64,000 nt of DNA, taken from assembly GCF_032854445.1 (NCBI RefSeq), contig NC_088305.1, forward strand, positions 1,867,001-1,931,000, in the 5' to 3' direction. Positions 56,298 to 64,000 of the stretch are shown piece by piece. The stretch comes from Liolophura sinensis. Its lineage: Eukaryota > Mollusca > Polyplacophora > Chitonida > Chitonidae. Positions within the stretch are counted from its first letter, which is position 1, and each line of letters starts with the position of its first letter. The notes below the pieces were generated by a model that searched no databases, was not told the DNA's origin, and was given only the letters and a program-made list of their open reading frames with translations. A program made the position numbers and the translations under genes.

Positions 56298-58060
56298 TAT
56301 TGTGTGGATGTGCCTGTATGATTGTGTGGATGTGTCTGTATGATTGTGTGGATGTGTCTGTATGATTGTGTGGATGTGCCTGTAAGATTGTGTTGATGTG
56401 TCCTTGGATTGTGTGGATGTGTCTGTATGATTGTGTGGATTGTGAGGATGTGTCTGTATGATTGTGTGGATGTGTCTGTAAGATTGTGTTGATGTGTCCT
56501 TGGATTGTGTGGATGTGTCTGTATGATTGTGTGGATGTGTCCGTATGTTTGTGTGGATGTGTCTGTATGATTGTGTGGATGTGTCTGTATGATTGTGTGG
56601 ATGTGTCTGTATGATTGTGTGGATGTGTCTGTATGATTGTGTGGATGTGTCTGTATGATTGTGTGGATGTGTCTGTATGATTGTGTGGATGTGCCTGTAT
56701 GATTGTGTGGATGTGTCTGTGTGCTTGTGTGGATGTGTCTGTATGATTGTGTGGATTGTGTGGATGTGCCTGTATGATTGTGTGGATGTGTCTGTATGAT
56801 TGTGTGGATGTGTCTGTATGATTGTGTGAATGTGTCTGTGTGATTGTGTGGATGTGTCTGTATGATTGTGTGGATGTGTCTGTATGATTGTGTGGATGTG
56901 TCCGTATGTTTGTGTGGATGTGTCTGTATGATTGTGTGAATGATTGTGTGGATGTGTCTATGATTGTGTGGATGTGTCTGTATGTTTGTGTGGATGTGTC
57001 TGTATGATTGTGTGGATGTGTCTGTATGATTGTGTGGATGTGTCTGTAAGATTGTGTTGATGTGTCCTTGGATTGTGTGGATGTGTCTGTATGATTGTGT
57101 GGATGTGTCCGTATGTTTGTGTGGATGTGTCTGTATGATTGTGTGGATGTGTAGGATTGTGTGGATGTGTCTGTATGATTGTGTGGATGTGTCGGTATGA
57201 TTGTGTGGATGTGTCTGTATGATTGTGTGGATGTGTCGGTATGATTGTGTGGATGTGTCTGTATGATTGTGTGGATGTGTCTGTATCATTGTGTGGATGT
57301 GCCTGTAAGATTGTGTTGATGTGTCCTTGGATTGTGTGGATGTGTCTGTATGATTGTGTGGATGTGTCTGTATGTTTGTGTGGATGTGTCTGTATCATTG
57401 TGTGGATGTGTAGGATTGTGTGGATGTGTCTGTATGATTGTGTGGATGTGTCTGTATGATTGTGTGGATGTGCCTGTATGATTGTGTGGATGTGTCTGTA
57501 AGATTGTGTTGATGTGTCCTTGGATTGTGTGGATGTGTCTGTATGATTGTGTGGATGTGTCTGTATGATTGTGTGGATGTGTCTGTATGATTGTGTGGAT
57601 GTGTCTGTATGATTGTGTGGATGTGTCTGTATCATTGTGTGGATGTGTCTGTATCATTGTGTGGATTGTGTGGATGTGTCTGTATGATTGTGTGGATGTG
57701 CCTGTGTGATTGTGTGGATGTGCCTGTGTGATTGTGTGGATGTGTCTGTATGATTGTGTGGATTGTGTGGATGTGCCTGTGTGATTGTGTGGATGTGTCT
57801 GTATGATTGTGTAGATGTGTCTGTGTGATTGTGTGGATGTGTCTGTATGATTGTGTGGATGTGCCTGTGTGATTGTGTGGATGTGTCTGTATGATTGTGT
57901 GGATTGCGTGGATGTGTGTGAATGATTGTGTGGATGTGCCTGTAGGATTGTGTGGATGTGTCTGTAGGATTGTGTGGGTGTGTATGATTGTGTGGATATG
58001 CCTGTGTGATTATGTGGATGTGTCTGTAGGATTGTGTAGATGTGTCAATATGATTGTTTT
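56298..58060 (+). repeat. 22-bp minisatellite, about 80 copies
   Basis: 'tgattgtgtggatgtgtctgta' with frequent variants. A longer marker, 'aagattgtgttgatgtgtcc' then 'ttggattgtg', recurs at about 56386, 56481, 57051, 57307 and 57500. This shows higher-order block duplications. Minus-strand His/Thr-rich frames of 100-330 codons are by-products. Confidence 0.94.
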
Positions 58061-58309
58061 TCATTGTAGTCTGTTTGCGTTTTCTATAGATGACATGTCC
58101 TCCACCAGAATAATGTGCATGGATGTGTTGGATGTGTTCATGACGTGGGATTTGAAGTCCATCTGTAATTTGCCAAAAGTTTGATGGTACATGTACATGA
58201 CGGGCACTCATTTTCCTCCACCCGTGAAACTATCAGTCATGGAATAAGTGAAAAATTTGAGTTTGGTCATGAGGCGACACCAAGTTGTATTGTTGTTTCT
58301 TGAGTAGAA

Positions 58310-58512
58310 TGACTTTTTTTTAATGTCTGAGGGGAGTATAAAAGTATAACTGAAAAACCATCTTATTTATCAGAAATATGGACTGTCCCAGTGATTTTTC
58401 CTCTTAAAGTCACGTTTACTTGATCAGAAAATCTTAAAAAACAGGAAAATTCTGAGAAATGTCTACATCTGATGTCTACATCAGACAAAATGAAATGGTG
58501 GATTTTCTGACA
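58310..58512 (+). repeat. Dispersed ~200-bp repeat, family C
   Basis: 'gaggggagtataaaagtata', 'atatggactgtcccagtgat' and 'ttttcctcttaaagtcacg' align with 1795-2015, ending 'aatggtggattttctgac'. Confidence 0.5.
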
Positions 58513-58524
58513 TTGTCTGGACCT

Positions 58525-58585
58525 GAAATTGGTGTCACCAGACAACAATCAAATAAATAAATGAATAAATAAATAAATAAACATT
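58525..58585 (+). mobile_element. SINE-type tail
   Basis: 'ccagacaacaatcaaataaa' with a long (AAAT)n run. Only the 3' end is recognisable. Confidence 0.45.
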
Positions 58586-59356
58586 TGAGGGACTGGGTTT
58601 TTGCTTTTACACAAATAAAAAAGCACTGGGTTATGCTTATACATAAATAAAGACATATGTAGATGTTTAGGAGTGTCAAACTGTGTTAGGTACATGTACA
58701 TTCAGTAGAAATGAACAATTTATCTGTTTTCCTGGCCTGCAATAATTCCCAAAATAAAACATAACTGCGTGCTTTCAAGATGAAAATAAACACATGTATT
58801 TGTGGTAGAATTTATTTAGGTGTTTGAGTTTTACATGTTCATGGGTTAACAGAACAACATGCACACAAATGCCTTGACTATAAGAAACATTAAACTGGGC
58901 AACAGATATCTTGTTTCTTTGGAGGAAGATGTTTATGACAGCTCGATCCACAACCATAAAAACATGTTGGCGTTCTCGCCTTTTATTCGGTGTTGGGGAA
59001 GACAAGGGGTCACCTGTATTACGTGTTTATGTAGATGAATTGCAGGAGCTCCAGACTGTTTTATGGGGTACTGGCCTCCTGAATTCATTGGTGTGTGTAT
59101 GCAGGCTGTGGGTACCCATTGCTGAGAGAGGAGATTGCAAAGGCAGTTGGAGTGCATGAATATTTTGAATGCACGACTATTTTTTGCTTGAAAGGTGGAA
59201 ATGGTAACCCTTGAGAGACAAAGCGTCAAGTGGATTATCATTTCCACATTTCATAAGAAATATTATCCATAGTATTCAATCTTCACTGCACGATATTATA
59301 TTTATTATTTGTACTTTTTCACGGTATCATGATTTTGTGTATCAAAATAATTGATT
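58586..59356. other. No gene seen
   Basis: The acceptor-like 'gtgtgtatgcag' at about 59093-59104 is followed by a stop in the phase needed by the neighbouring exons, so no exon is called. Confidence 0.35.
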
Positions 59357-59520
59357 TATTGATTTATTTGATTGAATGAATTTACTCAAGAAAATTTCAC
59401 TTAAACAATGGCGGCCAGCTTTATGGTGGGAGAAAACCGGGCAGAGCCCCAAGGAAACTCACGACCATCCACAGGATGATGGGTGACCTTCCCACTTACG
59501 ACCGGAGAGGAAATCAGCAT
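59357..59520 (-). mobile_element. SINE-1, 3' half
   Basis: Starts 'tttattgatttatttgattg', then 'tactcaagaaaatttcactt', 'ggcggccagctttatggtgg', 'cacgaccatccacaggatga' and 'acgaccggagaggaaatcag'. The tRNA-like head is absent. Confidence 0.75.
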
Positions 59521-60021
59521 ACTGAATAATTGAAGTTTTTATCTGTGTATCTTGTATGACATCTGAGCTTGTTGGCTGACCTAGCGATGTTAAATAAAGT
59601 TGACTAAACTTATTTTATGATGCCCTCCCGTAGAGAGCTCTGCCTGGAGTGTTGCATATATTGAAGGCATATATTTTTGTATTTATAAAGGGTAGTACTA
59701 GTCGCTACTATCGAGTTTTGATGATATAGCGTTCAGATACACCGTGTATGTGTAGATCTGTACTTAACTAGTCTGTACTTAGTCAACATTGCTATCATTG
59801 CTATCATTGTTATCATTGTTCACCTGAAACTCGATCATTACTCAGTCTTTGATTTCAGCAGCAAAAGAGTTTGGCTGTCTGCATGTGCATGTTGAGTAGT
59901 GATATCATTAAAAACAAAACTAAAATGTACGGGTGTAAAACCATGCGAACACACCTTAATTCTTCTCATTTTAAGACAGATAGTAATGGTCCTGAAAGCA
60001 AAGAATTACATTTCTCTCCCA
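59521..60021. other. No gene seen
   Basis: Short (ATCATTGCT)n-like stretch near 59790-59815. No gene. Confidence 0.3.
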
Positions 60022-60510
60022 GCTTTTTGGAAAAGTAAAGACAATGAATATGTTGTTCATTAGATGGACTAACCATGTGAAAAAGATGAACAGCTTTTTG
60101 GGAAAGTAAAGACAATGAATATGTTGTTCATTAGATGGACTGACCATGTGAAAAAGATGAACAGCTTTTTGGAAAAGTAAAGACAATGAATATGTTGTTC
60201 ATTAGATGGACTGACCATGTGAAAAAGATGAACAGCTTTTTGGGAAAGTAAAGACAATGAATATGTTGTTCATTAGATGGACTAACCATGTGAAAAAGAT
60301 GAACAGCTTTTTTGGGAAAGTAAAGACAATGAATATGTTGTTCATTAGATGGACTAACCATGTGAAAAAGATGAACAGATTTTTGGGAAAGTAAAGACAA
60401 TGAATATGTTGTTCATTAGATGGACTAACCATGTGAAAAAGATGAACAGCTTTTTTGGGAAAGTAAAGACAATGAATATGTTGTTCATTAGATGGACTAA
60501 CCATTTGAAA
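60022..60510 (+). repeat. 71-bp minisatellite, seven copies, left arm of an inverted pair
   Basis: 'gctttttgggaaagtaaaga', 'caatgaatatgttgttcatt', 'agatggactaaccatgtgaa' and 'aaagatgaaca' are repeated about seven times with single-base variants. Reverse-complement copies of the same unit stand 215 bp to the right (60725-60848). Confidence 0.93.
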
Positions 60511-60724
60511 AAGAAAAAAACTAAATGTTCCTGCTACTGTTAGATGCATATTGGCCTAAAAGAGCCGACCAGGTGTTGTAAAAAAATTAGAAGAATTAGG
60601 GCATACAGATATTTAGAAAATGTTTGAAAGTCTTTATTTCATGATGGCCACTGAGCTCATGTATAAGCACAATTCATGATTTGTATATGGAAAAAATTGA
60701 ACTAATGATGTCAATTTGCGTTCC

Positions 60725-60848
60725 TTTTTTCACATGGTTAGTCCATCTAATGAACAACATATTCATTGTCTTTACTTTCCCAAAAAGCTGTTCATCTTTT
60801 TCACATGGTTAGTCCATCTAATGAACAACATATTCATTGTCTTTACTA
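60725..60848 (-). repeat. Inverted 71-bp units, right arm
   Basis: About 1.75 units in reverse orientation: 'ttcacatggttagtccatct', 'aatgaacaacatattcattg', 'tctttactttcccaaaaagc'. With the left array this makes long inverted repeats flanking about 215 bp of unique AT-rich sequence, an organisation like foldback elements. The spacer contains 'agaagaattagggcatac', a MITE-end remnant. Confidence 0.9.
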
Positions 60849-61021
60849 GTTTATAATGCATTATAGGCATATCCCGAACCCATGCCCAAGCTGAGATGTT
60901 GTTGTTGTTGGGGCACAGAGTACGATGTACATGCATGCATGCCTGTGGACTTGTATTTCACAGTGAAACCAGTGTTGAACATTGCGCTGATAAGCATGTG
61001 TGCTTCTATCTTAACATACAG

Positions 61022-61072
61022 GTGGAGAAGTTGAAAGTAACACCAAACAAACGCCACTCAATGCCATCTGAG
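61022..61072 (+). CDS. Candidate internal exon (17 codons) with basic Ser-Met-Pro site
   Basis: Flanked by an acceptor 'cttctatcttaacatacag' and a donor GTATGT at 61073. The 51 bases are open only in phase 0; both other phases meet TGA. Phase 0 is the phase required by the donors at 12376 and 48485. It encodes 'VEKLKVTPNKRHSMPSE', where the Ser has Lys at -3, Arg at -2 and Pro at +2, a candidate phosphorylation and 14-3-3 site. Being symmetric, it could be skipped without a frameshift. Short exons can arise by chance, but the match of phase, both splice sites and motif favours a real exon. Confidence 0.55.
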
Positions 61073-61389
61073 GTATGTCAGTCTGTAGTACTGTAGTACT
61101 GATGTCAGACTGTCTTACATCTAACTTCTGTAGTTCTGTAGAATGGTGCTGTCTGTTGTGTGTGTTTGTGTATCCAGTGGAAAACAGGATTCAATTAGAA
61201 CCTGTATTTTGGATGTATGTGTTCACCTGTACATGGATTTAAAGATTTCTTATGGATTTGTTTCATGAAAATGGAAGGAGAACAACACTGGAATTTAAGT
61301 GTTTTGGTGTATATTTCTATCAGTTCTAAAACTTCCACATTTTCAACCTCTAAAACACTTTTCAGTGTTCAATGTATGTTTCTAACTAT
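61073..61389. other. Intron sequence
   Basis: No feature beyond a short duplicated 'ctgtagtactgtagtactg' directly after the donor. Confidence 0.4.
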
Positions 61390-61540
61390 TGTGAAGATGA
61401 CACCAAGAATGATTTGTTTGTGTCTCTGAAGACTCACGCTTCATGAAAAAGTGCAAATTATTTCTCTACACCAAATAGTTCCCTCAGAATGTTTCAAAAT
61501 ATTGGTTGTAAAGATGGTTGAAAAATTTAAGTTAATGTGG
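61390..61540 (+). mobile_element. MITE-like element, family B2, diverged
   Basis: 'agaatgatttgtttgtgtct', 'gtttcaaaatattggttgta' and 'gatggttgaaaaatttaag' are in family B2 order; the terminal motif is eroded. Confidence 0.45.
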
Positions 61541-62140
61541 AAATTTAAGCATTTTATAAAATTGAACTGCATGTTCTGTTCTGTAATGTGTTGTACAAAT
61601 CACCAGAAATGGTTAGCACCATATATAGCATACCTCAACATGCACTTCAATATTATATAGGCCTATGCTTAAATTTAGAAATAAACCCATGTGTATAGAA
61701 ATATATACCAAAAAGACTTCAATCCCGGTTTATAAGTCACTTTTGCATTTCATATGGCCACCATTTTTTTTTAACAGTAATGTCCCTGTTTGTACCCAGC
61801 ACTTTAGTTGAGGAATTTGTCCAATCAAAAAATGTTGTTGTTGTTGTACAAGTGAAAAGCTGTTGACTGTATGGTGTTTAAAGCTTCAGTCAATTAGATA
61901 AATTAGTGTGTTGTGTTTTTAGTTATTTTAGAACGATTTTGGAGTTATTTGTATATTGATAATGGAATGAAAACATCAGTTTTAATCAGAGCTTATTCCA
62001 GTAAAAGTATTTATTGTAAAAATTCAACCAAGAAAAAATGAAAGTAGAATGTAATAATAAAAAGTTTATAAAATAATGTATAAATTTTTATGAAAGTTTA
62101 TAAAATAACTCAAAATGGTTGTATTGTACTTTGGTACATG
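61541..62140. other. No gene seen
   Basis: Intron-like sequence; nothing recognisable. Confidence 0.3.
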
Positions 62141-62325
62141 TGAAACTCAAGCACTTGAAACTCATATGCATCTCTGCCATCCACATATTGTTTTAAAAAT
62201 TGAATTGGCACATCTGAAACTCTAGCTTTTGAAACTCACACGCATCTCTCCCATCCACGGTATTGCTTTAAAATTTTAATTGGCGTTTCTGAAACTCTAA
62301 CATATCCCTGCCATGCGCTGTTTCC
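62141..62325 (+). repeat. ~75-bp degenerate repeat reaching the exon acceptor
   Basis: 'tgaaactcaagcacttgaaa', 'tgaaactctagcttttgaaa' and 'tgaaactctaacatatccct' start at 62141, 62214 and 62290. Each is followed by a 'catctctgccatcca'-like pyrimidine-rich run. The third copy supplies the pyrimidine tract just before the acceptor at 62329. Confidence 0.6.
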
Positions 62326-62329
62326 TCAG

Positions 62330-62404
62330 GGTAAACTGTCGTTCTTAAGCTTGTTGGTACGACGCCGCAGTGCTCCCACCCCTGTCCTCTGCCCATCTCC
62401 TCAG
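62330..62404 (+). CDS. Candidate internal exon (25 codons) with RRRS-A-P site
   Basis: Preceded by a strong acceptor ('gcgctgtttcctcag') and followed by the donor GTAAGC at 62405. The 75 bases are open only in phase 0; the other two phases stop within six codons. It encodes 'GKLSFLSLLVRRRSAPTP' and then 'VLCPSPQ'. The Ser in RRRSAP has Arg at -3 and Pro at +2. The segment 'LSFLSLLVRRRSAP' resembles 'LEFLKKFGRRRRASVP' of exon B, which may reflect a repeated docking module. It joins 61072 in frame. Downstream exons must lie right of the window. Confidence 0.6.
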
Positions 62405-62411
62405 GTAAGCG

Positions 62412-62540
62412 TTGGAGCACTAGCTGCCCAAGCACTATAATGTTTGGGGTACTAGCTGTCTGAGCACTATAATTTTTGGGGCACTAGCTGCCTAAGCACT
62501 ATAATGTTTGGGGCACTAGCTGTCTGAGCACTATAGTGTT
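62412..62540 (+). repeat. 32-bp tandem repeat next to the exon donor
   Basis: Four copies of 'actagctgtctgagcactat' plus 'aatgtttggggc' begin within about 10 bases of the donor at 62405. Confidence 0.85.
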
Positions 62541-63494
62541 GGTGGGACTGTACTGGAACTGTACTTGTACTGTGATTGTGTACTGTGCTCACACCATCTT
62601 ATTAGATATAGTACTGTATATGTACTGTGAGTGTGTGGGATTTACTATGAACGAACTGTCTAGCCATCATGCACGCATGGAGAAAAAACAGAAAGAAAGA
62701 ATATAGCTCTTATATAGATTATACACACTGTATGAATGTCTCTATTATTATTTTGTACATAGTAGTTTCACTATTGTTAGTCAGATTGTTCAATTGATAG
62801 TGCTAAGGACATATTTATACACAGGTATAAGGGTTAATATCAAAACTTGGTAAAACTTGAAGGATTCACAGACTGGAGTGTGCGAAATTGAAAAGTATTT
62901 AATACACTGTATCAATATGAATACAAAATTTTCTGCAGTTATGCCTTCTAAGATAATGGTTGACTTGTTGGCATCAGCATTTTAGTCTCAACTTGTAAAA
63001 ACATCAGTGGTTAACAACAGTGTAAAACACTAGAATCATAGAGAAGTCTAAGGAAGTTAAGAACTCCAGGGCAAGTGAAAAAAAATTGGTACACAAGGTT
63101 TAAATCTTTATTTTTGGTCGTCTGTGTAGGTATATTATTGGCCAATGGTTTTCCTGTTTTAATGTCAGTGTAAATCTGTGGCAATGTTTTAAGCATTGTG
63201 TTTGTGACAGGCCTACGTAATGATTTGTGTGAACAGTCCTACTTGTGTATTATGTCTGTCAAAGTCCACTGTGCATGACCTTTCTGGGAAATCACTATTA
63301 TGATGTTTATTGTGGATGAGTTCTGCACTGGTATAAGTTTTAAATGTTTTTTTACACTTCCAGTGGCCTGCTTCGCAATCCCAGATGTGGTTAAATTATG
63401 TGCTAGATTGTTTCTAGAAGGGGTAACATTCTGTACATTTTTTTGCCAAGAAGTATTAAGTTGTTACATGGTGTTCTGAGACATCGTGCTCGCA
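62541..63494. other. No gene seen
   Basis: Intron-like; searched by eye for a GTPase P-loop-type exon without success. Confidence 0.35.
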
Positions 63495-63715
63495 GCTGTG
63501 GCTGTATGGGGTGCCTGGAGTGGTTATTGTGTTCTAAGAAGCACTGTTACATTGTATGGCCAGAAGTGGTTACATTGTGTTCTAAGAAGTACTGTTACAT
63601 TGTGTGGCCAGAAGTGGTTACATTGTGTTCTCAGAAGTTGTTACATTGCGTGGTCAGAAGTTGTTACATTGTGTGGTCAGAATTACTGTTACATTGTGTG
63701 GTCAGGAGTGGTTAT
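63495..63715 (+). repeat. Irregular GTTACATTGTG repeats
   Basis: Six to eight copies of 'ggttacattgtgt' with either 'ggccagaagt' or 'tctaagaagtactg' spacers. Period irregular (about 22-40 bp). Confidence 0.75.
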
Positions 63716-64000
63716 GTTGTGTTTCATTGTGTTACTGGGTCTGCTATAAATTGATTTAAAATTTGTGCTCAGAAGTATTAAATTGTGAGCTAAAAGTAAT
63801 TACATTTCTGTTTAATTACAGTGCCTTGCGATTTTGTTTAACCAAGAGGTGAGATATTTGTTTTAATTCAGACATTTACAGGAATGGCTGTTGATTGTGA
63901 AGGGGAATAGCTTCAGATATCTGCTGGTAATACATTCATGTGTCGCTGATGGTTTGCCCGATTCAACAGTTAACTGGGAAATGTACATGCTGTGGATAAA
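63716..64000. other. No gene seen; window ends in presumed intron
   Basis: Nothing recognisable. The gene supported by the exons at 61022 and 62330 should continue past this edge. Confidence 0.35.

Noticed and set aside
56297-58211. His/Thr-rich minus-strand frames up to 330 codons
   Set aside because: Translation of the 22-bp array only.
59105-59160. Exon after 'gtgtgtatgcag'
   Set aside because: In the required phase it stops after six codons.

Overview
The window looks like nuclear DNA of an invertebrate animal, most likely a mollusc or another lophotrochozoan. It is AT-rich and intron-like. It is littered with tRNA-derived SINE copies whose 3' part reads 'tttatttgattggtgtttta...' on the opposite strand, a motif I associate with bivalve and gastropod genomes. 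The palindrome TACATGTA is frequent. There are no operons, no ribosome-binding-site pattern and no dense coding. The phylum is an inference; no diagnostic gene is present.

Coding content is tiny. I can support four plus-strand exons, probably the 5' end of one long gene that runs off the right edge. Two are candidate alternative first exons (12199-12375 and 48344-48484) and two are short internal exons (61022-61072 and 62330-62404). All four end or join in phase 0. Each internal exon is open only in that phase. The last three exons each encode one basic Ser-x-Pro motif with a basic residue at -3, the kind targeted by basophilic kinases and bound by 14-3-3 proteins. The gene is not firmly identified. 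An RGK-type (Rad/Gem/Rem) small GTPase N-terminus is one possibility. The catalytic part, if any, lies beyond position 64000.

The rest reads as first-intron and upstream sequence, and it is exceptionally rich in minisatellites. About 28 unrelated tandem arrays (units of 17, 18, 20, 21, 22, 28, 32, 40, 41, 42, 46, 47, 50, 51, 53, 59, 60, ~62, 71, ~75, 99, 113 and 122 bp) add up to about 23 kb, over a third of the window. The largest are the 99-bp array (29.6-34.1 kb, with a 1,377-bp higher-order repeat), the 42-bp array (51.3-54.1 kb), the 60-bp array (7.7-9.6 kb) and the 22-bp array (56.3-58.1 kb). Nearly all long open frames are stop-free repeat units, not genes.

Layout: 0-12 kb, SINEs and arrays; 12.2 kb, first exon A; 13-29 kb, interspersed short elements (three recurring ~200-bp families) and the 20-bp and 113-bp arrays; 29.6-37.4 kb, 99-, 41- and 18-bp arrays; 38-45 kb, SINEs and the 122-, 51- and 28-bp arrays; 45-48 kb, unassigned sequence; 48.3 kb, promoter-like TATA and first exon B; 49-58 kb, an almost continuous block of arrays; 60 kb, a 71-bp array with inverted copies; 61-62.4 kb, internal exons.

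The most interesting pattern is that three different minisatellites (6.96-7.65, 36.78-37.41 and 2.83-3.80 kb) each appear to be amplifications of a different segment of one SINE: its tRNA-like head, its middle and its 3' region. The SINE therefore seems to have repeatedly seeded new tandem arrays. I saw no CRISPR array, no rRNA, no functional tRNA gene, no autonomous transposon and no defence system.
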